61,778 nucleotides of DNA from Flavobacterium sp. UBA6135 (GCF_002428305.1 NZ_DIVJ01000017.1:1-61778); one strand, 5' to 3'; counted from the first letter of the stretch, positions 36,937 to 46,476 are shown. Notes: a model not told the origin generated them from the letters alone. Made by a program: numbers and translations.

Positions 36937-39900
36937 ATGAAGAAAATTACATTTATGTACTTTATCTTATTGCTTTTGGGAACAATAGGATATAGTCAAC
37001 AGTTTCAAGTTTCAACCTGTAATGGAGGTGTGGCAGGAAATATTTATGGACCCATGAATAGTGTTGCAACAGCAAATGCTACCAATAGAACAGTTAGTAT
37101 TTATCCTGCAAGTCAATTGGCAGGAATTTCCGGACAAACTTTAACTAGTGTGTATTTTAGTAGAATTGGGACAGCGGGTCCCATGATCGGTAATCCAAAC
37201 TTTAAAGTTTATTTCAAGGAAACTACAGATGCAGATTTTGGGGATAATGCACTAGTTTGGACTACAGCAATAACAGGAGCCACTTTGGTTTATGATTCTA
37301 ATCCAACAGCAAATGTTGGAAGTGCAACCGGCTGGAAAGCTTTTCCACTCACAACAACTTATACCTACTCTGGTAGTCAGAATTTAGTTGTTCTGATGGA
37401 ATATTCCAATCCTGAAGCAATGGGAAATGCTGTTCAATGGGAATATGAATATTCAAGTCCTTGTATTTCAACAGCTAATAGTAACACTACAAAGTACAGT
37501 AATAATACAACGGGTGTTTTAGCTGATAATTTATCAACATCAAATTACAGAAGACCTTGGATAGGATTTGATTTTTTATTAAGTTGTAATGCTCCAACTA
37601 CTGTTGCAGCTTCTAATATCACTACAACTAGTGCAACTGTGTCATTTATTCCGAGTTCAATACTACCTAGTGAAGGACATGATTATTTTGTGTCAACAAT
37701 TAATACACCACCGGGTATTTCTGATACACCAACTGGAAGTTTACCCACAGGAAGTGCTATCAATTTGATAGATTTATTACCTAATACGCAATATTATGTT
37801 TGGGTAAGAGGGAATTGTGGTGTAACTGACGGATTTAGTACGTTAGCTTCGGGTTCGTTCAGAACTGCATGTGGTGAAGTTACTGAATTTACAGAAGTTT
37901 TTGAAGGTTTACCTACCGGAACAACTAGTCCAATGCCTCCATGTTGGGCAAAGGCGGGTGCAGGAGCAGTTTATGTTACTACAGGGAGTGTAGTACCAAT
38001 GTCTCCTGCAAACAGATTATATATGACCGCTAGCGGAACTACACCTACAGAAAGTTATGCAATCATGCCTGCTGTTTCAAACTTACAAGCAAATACACAT
38101 AGACTAAGGTTTAAAACCTATTCTATTTCTGGAACCGATAGAACCATGGAGATTGGTTATGTTACAAATCCTGAGGATATAGCTACCTATGTATATTTAC
38201 AAGACATTAATTTACCGGGAACTGCTGCTGCAAGTGCTGAAGAATTTATTGTGTATCCGGGAGCTTTACCTGCAGGGGTTAAACATTTAGTATTTAAAAA
38301 TCCAGGCCACCCTGGAGGTGTTAATACCTTATATATTGATGATGTTATTTGGCAACAATCACCATCTTGTTTAGAAGTTTCTAATGTTACCACAACTTTG
38401 ATTACAGAAAATTCTGCTCAAATAAACTGGACAAATGTTGGCACCGAAACGGCTTGGGATATTGAATATGGTACACCTGGATTTACTCTTGGTAATGGTA
38501 CAATGGTTTCTGGCGTAGCTACAAATCCTTATGTTTTAACAACGTTATCTTCGAATACAAATTATCAGTATTATATAAGAGCATCTTGTTCTGTTTCTGA
38601 TCAAAGTGCATGGATGGGACCTTATAATTTTAAAACGCTTTGTGAAACGGTTACAGATTATATTGTAAACTTTGAAGGGTTGCCAACAGGAACAGGAAAT
38701 TTACCTGATTGTTGGTCAAGATTAGGAACTTCTGCGAATGTTTATACTACAACTACAAGTACAGCTCCAATGTCACCGCCTAATAGGTTATATATGAATA
38801 TTACTGCATCAACAACCGCTTATGCCTTAATGACGCCGGTTTCTAATTTACAAGCCAATACTCATAAATTAAGATTTAAAGCTTATGCTACTGCAGCTAG
38901 TAAAATTCTTCAAGTAGGTTATTTTACTAATCCAACTGATGCTTCTACTTTCGTATCATTAGAAGATTATCAAATGCCTAGTACTGCAGCCTCTACAGCA
39001 CAAGAATTTCAATTAATTCCAACTGGTGTTCCTGCTGGTGTAACTCAATTAGTATTTGGTATGGTTGCGGGTTCAGCTACTACAATTTATATTGATGATG
39101 TGATTTGGGAAATAAACTCACCTTGTCAAGAACCATCAAGTTTGACAGCTACAGGTATTACTTTTGAAAGTGCCGATTTAAGTTGGGCAAATGGTGGAGA
39201 TGAAACTATTTGGGATATCGAATATGGTGTTCAAGGGTTTCAGTTGGGAACTGGAACACAAGTTTTAGGAGTTAATACAAATCCATATACATTAAATGGA
39301 TTATTATCAGCTACTACTTATCAATATTATGTGAGAGCAGTTTGTACAGGAAATATACCTAGTGCTTGGTCAGGACCTTTTAGTTTCAAAACAGCATGTA
39401 CAGATTTTGACGTGTATTCAACTGATTTGTCGGGTCTAGCTACAGGAACAGCTGCTCCTATGCCCGATTGTTGGAGTAAATTAGGAAATGGATCAGTGTA
39501 TCCTACTACAGGAAGTGTGGCTCCAATGTCACCTACTATTCGTTTGTATATGTTTTCAAGTAGTACAGCAGTTCCTGCTACTGAAGGTTATGCTATTTTA
39601 CCGGCATTTTCTAATTTAAGTGCAAATTCTCACCGTTTACGTTTTAAAGCTTATGCAACTTTAGCAGGTAGATTTTTAGAATTTGGCTATTTTACTGATC
39701 CTTCTGATATTAGTACTTTTGTTTATTTGGATGAAATTAGTTTACCTGGAACAGCCGCAGCTTCTGCTTTAGAATTTGTAATTACTCCTGGAGCTTTACC
39801 TACTGGAGTTAAACACTTAGCACTTAAAAATCCTGGATTCCCCGGAAGTACTTCAACAGTATATTTAGATGATTTTATTTGGGAACCTATTCCATCTTGT

Positions 39901-41631
39901 TTAGAGCCATCTAACTTATTGGCTTCTCAATTGGCTCAAACTTCTGTTTCTTTGAGCTGGAACGCAAGTGGCTCTAATGAGACAGAATGGGATATCGAAT
40001 ATGGAGCACCTGGCTTTACACAGGGATCAGGAACTCTGGTAGCTGGTGTTACATCTAATCCTTATACTTTAGGAGGTTTAACTGAAAACACATCTTATGA
40101 ATTTTATGTTAGAGCGGTATGTGGTGTATCTGATACTAGCGTTTGGATAGGACCATTTGCATTCAAAACATTATGTTCACCTGTAACAGAATATACTATG
40201 GATTTTACAGGTCAAACAACAGGTGTTGGTAACTTACCTAATTGTTGGTTAAGAGCAGGAACTTCAACAAATGTTTACACAACAACAGGAAGTGTTGCTC
40301 CAATGTCACCATCGAATCGTCTTTATATGAATATTTCTGCTGTAAATGAAGCTTACGCAATTTTACCTCCGTTTTCAAATATTCAGGCAAATACACATCG
40401 TTTGAAATTTAAAGCTTATGCTGCTACTGCAAATAAAGTATTGCAAGTAGGATATTTTACAGATACTCCAAATATTAATACATTTGTAGCTCTCGAAGAT
40501 TTTCAATTGCCGGGAACAGCGGCAAGCACCGCACTTGAATTTATAATTGCTCCAACTGGAGTTCCGGCTGGTGTATCTCAATTGGTTTTACGTCCGGTTC
40601 CCGGAACTGCTTATACTGTATATTTGGATGATTTTGTATGGGAAGCAATACCAACAATAGTCCCTTTATGTGCAACAAATGTTGTTGCAACACCAAACGC
40701 AACTTGTGGAAATTATGCTACGCAAATAACTTGGACAGCTGTAGCTGATGCAGATGCATATAGAATTTCTATGGGAACAACACCAGGTGGTACAGATGTT
40801 TTAGATAATGTTAATATTGGTCCGGTTACATCTTACACATTTACGGGCAATGCAAATGCAACCTATTATTATACTATTGTGCCTTATAATACATTCGCAT
40901 CCGCTGTTGGTTGTGTTGAACAAGCTTTTACTACAGCTCTTAATGGATGTGCTTGTGTTGCTTTGCCAACTTCAAATGACGGTGACGGTATTACTAATAT
41001 TCAAGTAGGAACTACTAATTTCCCTAATGGAGATGTATTTTATTTTGACCATTCTGCAAATGTAGTGGATTTACAACGTGGTGTTAATGCTAATTTACAG
41101 GTTTCATATAATACTTTAACGTATGCTTATTATACCTACGTTTGGGTTGATTATAATGATAACTTGACATTTGAACCAAGTGAATTGGTTTATTCAGGGC
41201 AAGCTAGTGCAACAAATCCTTCTACTTTAGATGCATCTTTCTTAATTCCAATGTCAGCTCCGCTAGGTCAACATAGAATGAGAATAGGTGGAGTTTGGAC
41301 TGAGCAAACACCTCCTAATCCATGTTATACAGGGACTTATGGAGTTTATCTTGATTTTATGATTAATGTTGTGACTGATTTAAGTACAAATACGTTTGAT
41401 TCGTCAAATTTCAAGTATTACCCTAATCCGGTAACTAATACTTTGACAATTTCATATACTAATTCAATTTCTGAAGTAGTTGTTTCAAATTTATTAGGAC
41501 AACAAATTAGTGCCGTTAAACCTAATGTAACGCAAGCAGACATTGATATGTCTTCTTTACCAAATGGAACGTATTTGGTAAAAGTTACATCAGAAAACCA
41601 AACGAAAACTGTTAAAGTAGTTAAACAATAA
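36937..41631 (+). CDS. T9SS-secreted modular surface protein 4 (modules I-II-I-II)
   Basis: The ATG at 36937 (1564 residues) gives a signal peptide ending GYSQ; an in-frame ATG at 36889 would place 16 extra residues ahead of it and is rejected. The N-terminal domain (about 18-215, SIYPASQLAGISGQTL) resembles the ASEL modules of the 2331-residue protein. Four jelly-roll-like modules follow, each paired with FN3, starting near 37871, 38641, 39397 and 40171, a spacing of 756-774 bases. They alternate type I, II, I, II. A further FN3, a GEVED-like domain and a type A sorting domain (YYPNPVTNTLTISY) close the protein. The pattern implies duplication of a two-module unit. Surface role inferred. Confidence 0.88.
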   Translation: MKKITFMYFILLLLGTIGYSQQFQVSTCNGGVAGNIYGPMNSVATANATNRTVSIYPASQLAGISGQTLTSVYFSRIGTAGPMIGNPNFKVYFKETTDADFGDNALVWTTAITGATLVYDSNPTANVGSATGWKAFPLTTTYTYSGSQNLVVLMEYSNPEAMGNAVQWEYEYSSPCISTANSNTTKYSNNTTGVLADNLSTSNYRRPWIGFDFLLSCNAPTTVAASNITTTSATVSFIPSSILPSEGHDYFVSTINTPPGISDTPTGSLPTGSAINLIDLLPNTQYYVWVRGNCGVTDGFSTLASGSFRTACGEVTEFTEVFEGLPTGTTSPMPPCWAKAGAGAVYVTTGSVVPMSPANRLYMTASGTTPTESYAIMPAVSNLQANTHRLRFKTYSISGTDRTMEIGYVTNPEDIATYVYLQDINLPGTAAASAEEFIVYPGALPAGVKHLVFKNPGHPGGVNTLYIDDVIWQQSPSCLEVSNVTTTLITENSAQINWTNVGTETAWDIEYGTPGFTLGNGTMVSGVATNPYVLTTLSSNTNYQYYIRASCSVSDQSAWMGPYNFKTLCETVTDYIVNFEGLPTGTGNLPDCWSRLGTSANVYTTTTSTAPMSPPNRLYMNITASTTAYALMTPVSNLQANTHKLRFKAYATAASKILQVGYFTNPTDASTFVSLEDYQMPSTAASTAQEFQLIPTGVPAGVTQLVFGMVAGSATTIYIDDVIWEINSPCQEPSSLTATGITFESADLSWANGGDETIWDIEYGVQGFQLGTGTQVLGVNTNPYTLNGLLSATTYQYYVRAVCTGNIPSAWSGPFSFKTACTDFDVYSTDLSGLATGTAAPMPDCWSKLGNGSVYPTTGSVAPMSPTIRLYMFSSSTAVPATEGYAILPAFSNLSANSHRLRFKAYATLAGRFLEFGYFTDPSDISTFVYLDEISLPGTAAASALEFVITPGALPTGVKHLALKNPGFPGSTSTVYLDDFIWEPIPSCLEPSNLLASQLAQTSVSLSWNASGSNETEWDIEYGAPGFTQGSGTLVAGVTSNPYTLGGLTENTSYEFYVRAVCGVSDTSVWIGPFAFKTLCSPVTEYTMDFTGQTTGVGNLPNCWLRAGTSTNVYTTTGSVAPMSPSNRLYMNISAVNEAYAILPPFSNIQANTHRLKFKAYAATANKVLQVGYFTDTPNINTFVALEDFQLPGTAASTALEFIIAPTGVPAGVSQLVLRPVPGTAYTVYLDDFVWEAIPTIVPLCATNVVATPNATCGNYATQITWTAVADADAYRISMGTTPGGTDVLDNVNIGPVTSYTFTGNANATYYYTIVPYNTFASAVGCVEQAFTTALNGCACVALPTSNDGDGITNIQVGTTNFPNGDVFYFDHSANVVDLQRGVNANLQVSYNTLTYAYYTYVWVDYNDNLTFEPSELVYSGQASATNPSTLDASFLIPMSAPLGQHRMRIGGVWTEQTPPNPCYTGTYGVYLDFMINVVTDLSTNTFDSSNFKYYPNPVTNTLTISYTNSISEVVVSNLLGQQISAVKPNVTQADIDMSSLPNGTYLVKVTSENQTKTVKVVKQ
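37871..40950 (+). repeat. Four tandem ~765-bp module-FN3 repeats within T9SS protein 4
   Basis: Each unit encodes a ~160-residue module opening with a (P/D/N)CW motif and containing SP.NRLYM, ANTHRLRFK and IDDVIWE-like segments. An FN3 domain of about 90 residues (ETxWDIEYG, YYVRA, FKT) follows. Unit starts are near 37871, 38641, 39397 and 40171. Units 1 and 3 share KNPG near the end; units 2 and 4 share QVGYFT and VPAGV, so the repeat is really a dimer duplicated once. Confidence 0.8.
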
Positions 41632-41652
41632 ATAACACATTTGTTTTGTTCG

Positions 41653-41682
41653 AAAAGCCACGCTTCATGCGTGGCTTTTTGT
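41653..41682 (+). terminator. Terminator after the fourth T9SS cargo gene
   Basis: AAAAGCCACGC, loop TTCAT, GCGTGGCTTTT. A perfect 11-pair stem 21 bases past the stop. Confidence 0.88.
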
Positions 41683-41693
41683 TTTTGAAAATG

Positions 41694-41701
41694 TATCTTT
41701 G
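41694..41701 (+). promoter_or_regulatory. -7 promoter element of the glycosyltransferase-coaE unit
   Basis: TATCTTTG matches TAnnTTTG, 14 bases before the ATG at 41716. It follows directly after the previous terminator. Confidence 0.6.
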
Positions 41702-41715
41702 TTAAAAACTAAGTA

Positions 41716-42717
41716 ATGCTTTTTTCAATAATTATACCTGTTTATAACAGACCTGATGAAGTTCATGAATTGCTGGAAAGTCTTTCAGTTCAAGATTTCA
41801 ATCAATCTTTTGAAATAGTTATTGTTGAAGATGGGTCGTCTATTTCATGTAAAAACATTGTTGATTTGTATGCTGACAAACTAGATATATCCTATTTTTT
41901 TAAAGAAAACTCAGGTCCGGGAGATTCTAGAAATTTTGGTATGAGAAATGCAAAAGGTAATTATTATTTGATTTTTGATTCCGATTGTATTATTCCCAGT
42001 CACTATTTAACAACTGTTTATCAATCTTTACATCTTGATTTTACAGATTGTTTTGGCGGACCCGATAAAGCTTTAGATTCTTTTTCTTCTATTCAAAAGG
42101 CCATAAATTTTTCTATGACTTCTTTTTTAACAACAGGAGGTATTAGAGGTGGCTCTGAAAAAATCAATCAATTTCAACCTCGAAGTTTTAATATGGGGCT
42201 TTCCAAAAAAGCTTTTGAAGCTAGTAGTGGGTTTGGAACTATTCATCCGGGAGAAGATCCTGATTTAACAATTCGGTTATGGAAATTGGGATTCAAAACG
42301 AAGCTTATTTCTGAAGCTTTTGTATATCATAAAAGAAGAATCGATTGGAATAAGTTTTATACTCAAGTGAATAAATTTGGAAAAGCCAGACCAATTCTAA
42401 ACAGTTGGCATCCTGAATATGCCAAACCTTCATATTTGTTTCCAACTTTATTTATTATTGGACTAGATATTGCAATTGTACTGCTATTTTTTGGAATTTA
42501 TTTTCCATTATTTAGCTACGGAGTTTATTTTGTTTTACTTTTTATTGTTTCAATTATAAGTAACAAAAGTGTCAAAATTGCGTTTTTATCAATAGTAGCT
42601 ACAATAATTCAATTTTATGGTTATGGATTGGGTTTTCTGATATCATTTATTGCTGTTCAAGTAGTGAAGAAAGATCCAAAAAAACAATTTCCTGAATTAT
42701 TCTTTAAATTAAAATGA
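41716..42717 (+). CDS. Family 2 glycosyltransferase with C-terminal membrane helices
   Basis: A 333-residue inverting glycosyltransferase (GT-A fold) that moves a sugar from a nucleotide donor to an envelope glycan or lipid. The N-terminal domain opens FSIIIPVYNRPDEVHELL, with VEDGSS next and the metal-binding DxD as FDSDC (near residue 90). PGEDPDLTIRLWKLG fits the acceptor-side ED motif. Two or three hydrophobic helices (about 240-315) anchor it in the inner membrane. Its stop overlaps the coaE start by four bases. Sugar and acceptor cannot be predicted. Confidence 0.87.
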   Translation: MLFSIIIPVYNRPDEVHELLESLSVQDFNQSFEIVIVEDGSSISCKNIVDLYADKLDISYFFKENSGPGDSRNFGMRNAKGNYYLIFDSDCIIPSHYLTTVYQSLHLDFTDCFGGPDKALDSFSSIQKAINFSMTSFLTTGGIRGGSEKINQFQPRSFNMGLSKKAFEASSGFGTIHPGEDPDLTIRLWKLGFKTKLISEAFVYHKRRIDWNKFYTQVNKFGKARPILNSWHPEYAKPSYLFPTLFIIGLDIAIVLLFFGIYFPLFSYGVYFVLLFIVSIISNKSVKIAFLSIVATIIQFYGYGLGFLISFIAVQVVKKDPKKQFPELFFKLK

Positions 42718-43298
42718 CAAAAATAATTGGCTTAACGGGCGGCATTGGAAGCGGAAAAACAACGCTTGCCAATTATATTGCCTCCAAAGGAATACCGGTT
42801 TACATAGCGGATAATGAAGCAAAGAAATTATTCGAAAGTTCTAAAGTGATAGACGAACTAATTGCAACATTTGGTGAAACAATAAACGATGAAAATGGAA
42901 TAAATAAAGAAAAATTATCAAAGTTAGTATTTGATTTTCCTGAAAAATTAAAGCAATTAAATGAAATCATCCATCCAAAAGTAGCTGAGCATTTTAAAAA
43001 ATGGTTGAATTCAAATCAAAATCATCCCATTGTAGTAAAGGAAGCTGCCATTCTATTTGAATCAGGAGCTTTTAAGGACTGCGATATAATTATAACCATC
43101 ATTGCACCTGAAAAAACTAGAATTCAACGAGTTATAGATAGAGATAAAACTTCAGAGGAATTGGTGAAAAGAAGAATACAGAATCAATGGAGTGATGAAC
43201 AAAAAATTGCTTTAAGTACTTATGTTGTTTTGAATGAAAATTTGATTGAAGCTAAAAAGCAAATAGATGCCATTATAGTAGAAATTTTAGCATCATAA
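42714..43298 (+). CDS. coaE: Dephospho-CoA kinase
   Basis: CoaE phosphorylates the 3'-hydroxyl of dephospho-CoA, the final step of coenzyme A synthesis. The 194-residue P-loop kinase has GGIGSGKT at residues 9-16, the conserved ADNEAKKLF segment, IIHPKVAEHF, and KEAAILFESG. It overlaps the glycosyltransferase gene by ATGA, showing translational coupling although the functions are unrelated. Length and motifs are standard. Confidence 0.95.
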   Translation: MTKIIGLTGGIGSGKTTLANYIASKGIPVYIADNEAKKLFESSKVIDELIATFGETINDENGINKEKLSKLVFDFPEKLKQLNEIIHPKVAEHFKKWLNSNQNHPIVVKEAAILFESGAFKDCDIIITIIAPEKTRIQRVIDRDKTSEELVKRRIQNQWSDEQKIALSTYVVLNENLIEAKKQIDAIIVEILAS

Positions 43299-43367
43299 AA
43301 TGAATTTGGTGTTAATTTTTGGTTAATCTAACAACAGAACAAATGTTAAAATGTTAAATTTGTAACG

Positions 43368-44948
43368 ATGAATAAATTACTTTTTAGGTTGCTTGTTGTA
43401 TTGATGAGCATTTCACTTATCGGTATTATTGTTGTTCAAGTTTATTGGTTTAACTCATCTTTTCAGAATAATCAAGAACAGTTTGGGTTTCATGTGAAAC
43501 AAGTTATTGGCAATGTTGCTACTAAGTTGAAAGAACAAGAAATTATGTCTTTTGTTGAAAAAATTAATCAGTATAAAGACAGCACCGGTAGTGATAAAGT
43601 GGATACTGAGTTTTTAGAATTTGGCTATTATCAAAGAAATTCTCAAACTAATGAAACCATAATTTATTCAAATAGTATAATTACGGATGATTTCAGTATT
43701 TCACCTTCGTTCTTTGATACAAATTATGATAGTTTACGTGTAAAAAGTTTTTCTTCAAAAAGCAAAACAGAAGTTTATTCAAAAGGAATAGATAAAAATG
43801 ATTTACAACATAAAACGAGACCTGATTTAAAAATTGAAAAATCCGGAAAATTGGATGTGTTAAAAAAATTGCAATATGAGATTTCATACAATGACATTGC
43901 TTTAACCTATCCTATTCAGCGAAGAATTTCTGTTGAGAAATTACAAGAATTATTAAATAAGGAGCTAAAGGAATATGGCGTTGAAACGCCCTTTGAATTT
44001 GGAATATATAGCAACGGTTTTGCAACAAAAGTTCGCTCAGAGCAGTTCAAGTTTGATAAAGATAATACCTATAGTGTGCCAATATTTACTGATAATGAGG
44101 GGATTAGTAAATACCAATTAATGCTTAGTTTTCCTGAGAAGAAGAAATTTTTATTTTCAAATTTAATAGGAATTACACTATTATCACTTGTTTTTACGTT
44201 AATAATAATAATAGCATACACAAGTGCATTAAATCAATTGATAAAACAACGTCAAATTTCTGAAATCAAAACAGATTTTATTAATAACATGACGCATGAG
44301 TTTAAAACACCAATTGCAACAATTAATTTGGCATTGGATGCAATTAAAAATCCAAAAGTAATTGAGGATTCAGAAAAAGTGAAACGATATTTACAAATGA
44401 TTCGTGATGAGAATAAACGAATGCATGCTCAAGTTGAAAATGTTTTGCGAATTTCAAAATTGGAAAAGAAAGAATTAGAAATCAATAAAGAAGCTATTGA
44501 TATTAATGAAATTATTAATGATGCAATCGAGCACGTTAGCTTAATAATTGAAAATAGAGAGGGAACGATAGAAACACATTTTGATGCAAAAAGAACTAAT
44601 GTTTTATTGAATGATGTACATTTTACCAATGTGTTTGTAAATATTTTAGATAATGCTATAAAATATTCGCCAGAAAAACCGGTGATTAAAATAGTTACAG
44701 AAAACATTAAAGATTTTATAATAATAAAAATAAAAGATCAAGGTGCCGGAATGAGTAAAGTAGCTCAAAAAAGAATTTTTGAAAAATTTTACAGAGAGCA
44801 CACCGGCGATATTCACAATGTAAAAGGACACGGATTGGGCTTGGCCTACGTAAAAAGAATTGTAGAAGAGCACAATGGTGAGATTTTTGTAGAAAGTGAA
44901 AAAGGAAAAGGAAGTACGTTTAGTATAAAGATACCACTTATCAATTAA
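43368..44948 (+). CDS. Sensor histidine kinase (RprX-like)
   Basis: A 526-residue inner-membrane kinase with one helix at about 7-27, a large periplasmic sensor region (about 28-262) without recognised family, and a second helix (about 264-286). HisKA carries the phosphorylated His310 in THEFKTPIA. The HATPase domain has NILDNAIKYSP (N box), KDQGAGM (G1) and GHGLGLAYVKRI (G2). The neighbouring response regulator starts 23 bases on. Size and layout match RprX of Bacteroides. A -7 box TAAATTTG (43355-43362) ends five bases before the ATG, so the message may have almost no leader. Stimulus unknown. Confidence 0.93.
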   Translation: MNKLLFRLLVVLMSISLIGIIVVQVYWFNSSFQNNQEQFGFHVKQVIGNVATKLKEQEIMSFVEKINQYKDSTGSDKVDTEFLEFGYYQRNSQTNETIIYSNSIITDDFSISPSFFDTNYDSLRVKSFSSKSKTEVYSKGIDKNDLQHKTRPDLKIEKSGKLDVLKKLQYEISYNDIALTYPIQRRISVEKLQELLNKELKEYGVETPFEFGIYSNGFATKVRSEQFKFDKDNTYSVPIFTDNEGISKYQLMLSFPEKKKFLFSNLIGITLLSLVFTLIIIIAYTSALNQLIKQRQISEIKTDFINNMTHEFKTPIATINLALDAIKNPKVIEDSEKVKRYLQMIRDENKRMHAQVENVLRISKLEKKELEINKEAIDINEIINDAIEHVSLIIENREGTIETHFDAKRTNVLLNDVHFTNVFVNILDNAIKYSPEKPVIKIVTENIKDFIIIKIKDQGAGMSKVAQKRIFEKFYREHTGDIHNVKGHGLGLAYVKRIVEEHNGEIFVESEKGKGSTFSIKIPLIN

Positions 44949-44971
44949 ATACCACTAAAATTAATTAACCT

Positions 44972-45685
44972 ATGGAATTAGAAAACAAAAAAATTCTTTT
45001 AGTTGAAGATGATCCAAATTTTGGAGCCATACTAAAAGATTACCTAATGCTAAATGATTTTGATGTCGTTTTGGCAAAAAATGGAATGGAAGGATTTGAA
45101 AAATTCAAAAAAGACAGCTATGATTTGTGTATTTTGGATGTTATGATGCCTTACAAAGATGGTTACACTTTGGCGAAAGAAATTCGTGAAAAAAATAAAG
45201 AAGTTCCATTGATTTTCTTAACTGCAAAGTCAATGAAAGAAGATGTTTTAAAAGGGTATAAAGTTGGAGCAGATGATTATTTGAACAAACCTTTTGACTC
45301 AGAAGTACTATTGATGAAAATCAAAGCTATTATGCAACGCAAACAATCGGAATCTAAAACTGATAATTTGAAGTTTGAATTCCAAATCGGAAAATTTCAT
45401 TTGAATTCTAAATTGCGATTTTTAACCTTTGGAAGTGATGAACCAATAAAATTGTCTCCAAAAGAAAATGAGTTATTGAAAATGTTAGCTCTTCATGAAA
45501 ACGATTTAATGCCACGTGAGTTGGCTTTAACAAAAATCTGGAGAGATGATAATTATTTCACCTCAAGAAGTATGGATGTTTATATCGCCAAACTACGTAA
45601 ATATTTGAAATTGGATGAGGATGTAGAAATTCTTAATATCCACGGAGAAGGTTTCCGTTTGGTAGTTAAAAATAAAGTAGTTTAA
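44972..45685 (+). CDS. OmpR-family response regulator (RprY-like)
   Basis: A 237-residue transcription factor. The receiver domain (about 1-125) has the acidic pair EDD near residue 12, the phosphorylated D56 in LDVMMPYKDG and the conserved lysine in LNKPFD. The winged-helix DNA-binding domain (about 140-235) has SPKENELLKML, the recognition helix around SRSMDVYIAKLRKYL, and the wing INIHGEGFRL-type end (NIHGEGFRLV). It is cotranscribed with the kinase and closed by a terminator. RprX/RprY in Bacteroides is the closest known pair; targets here are unknown. Confidence 0.94.
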   Translation: MELENKKILLVEDDPNFGAILKDYLMLNDFDVVLAKNGMEGFEKFKKDSYDLCILDVMMPYKDGYTLAKEIREKNKEVPLIFLTAKSMKEDVLKGYKVGADDYLNKPFDSEVLLMKIKAIMQRKQSESKTDNLKFEFQIGKFHLNSKLRFLTFGSDEPIKLSPKENELLKMLALHENDLMPRELALTKIWRDDNYFTSRSMDVYIAKLRKYLKLDEDVEILNIHGEGFRLVVKNKVV

Positions 45686-45690
45686 AAATT

Positions 45691-45720
45691 AAAAAGTCTC
45701 AGTAATGAGACTTTTTTTTT
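45691..45720. terminator. Terminator after the two-component genes
   Basis: AAAAAGTCTCA, loop GTAA, TGAGACTTTTTTTTT. The A-run and T-run on each side suit both the response regulator gene and the convergent thioesterase gene. Confidence 0.87.
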
Positions 45721-45729
45721 GAAAAATAA

Positions 45730-46464
45730 TTATTCTAATTCAAGTGCAAAGCAGATTTTTCCGTTTTTTATAACCGTAAATTGCATTGGATTTTTTGTTG
45801 AAGAGGCATTTATAGAAATTTCATCTTGCCAATGCAATTCCCTCAAATAATTCATCTCAAAAGCTTTGATTTTATTTTTTAGGATTAGATTTGGATCAAC
45901 ACAATCCAAGCACCACTCCAGATATTTTACATTATTAGCGTGGTTGACAATATCCAAATCAGAAAGTAAAACGGTTTTGTTTTTTAAAAATACCATTTCT
46001 GTATTCAAATTTATTTTTTCGAATAATTTTGAAGTGGGAAGTCTATTGGGATATAATTCAAAATGATCAAATGGCAAAGCCAAGGTTTGTGGTTTTCTTA
46101 GTTGGGTATTTAAAACAACCCAAAAGGTGAGAGCTCCTACTAATTTTGTAGCACCAACATAAAGTTCTAAAGCACGAATTGACCTAGAATCTTTCATTTC
46201 AACGATCCAAGTTTTTACAGTAACAACATCTCGCCATTTTGGTAAACCTGAAACTTCAACACGCATTCTACTCAATACCCAAGCTTGATGGAATGTTTGC
46301 ATGTCACTAAAACTCAATCCGCCCATTTCTGCATGAAATCCTGCTGTAAGTTGTAAAATATTACAGAGTTCAGTTAGTTTTAACTGCCCGTTTGGATAAC
46401 ACTGAATGAAATTAATTTCCCAGTCTTTAGAAAATTCGGAGGTAAAATTGGGTGTGATTGGCAT
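45730..46464 (-). CDS. Acyl-ACP thioesterase (FatA/FatB-like hotdog protein)
   Basis: A 244-residue cytoplasmic enzyme of the acyl-ACP thioesterase family (two hotdog folds), which releases fatty acids from acyl carrier protein. Family features are the N-terminal LTELCNILQLTAGFHAEMGG with HQAWVLSRMRVEV, and the second-hotdog segment LSDLDIVNHANNVKYLEWCLD containing the conserved Asn-His pair. It is the last of four close minus-strand genes after three envelope proteins, with 12 bases to the nearest. Whether it serves envelope lipid synthesis or free fatty-acid release is not visible. Confidence 0.88.
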   Translation of the reverse strand: MPITPNFTSEFSKDWEINFIQCYPNGQLKLTELCNILQLTAGFHAEMGGLSFSDMQTFHQAWVLSRMRVEVSGLPKWRDVVTVKTWIVEMKDSRSIRALELYVGATKLVGALTFWVVLNTQLRKPQTLALPFDHFELYPNRLPTSKLFEKINLNTEMVFLKNKTVLLSDLDIVNHANNVKYLEWCLDCVDPNLILKNKIKAFEMNYLRELHWQDEISINASSTKNPMQFTVIKNGKICFALELE

Positions 46465-46476
46465 TTGTCTAAATTT

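Noticed and set aside
45866..46066. Small plus-strand ORF opposite the thioesterase gene
   Set aside because: It is a mirror of the coding strand of a clear family protein and has no start signal.
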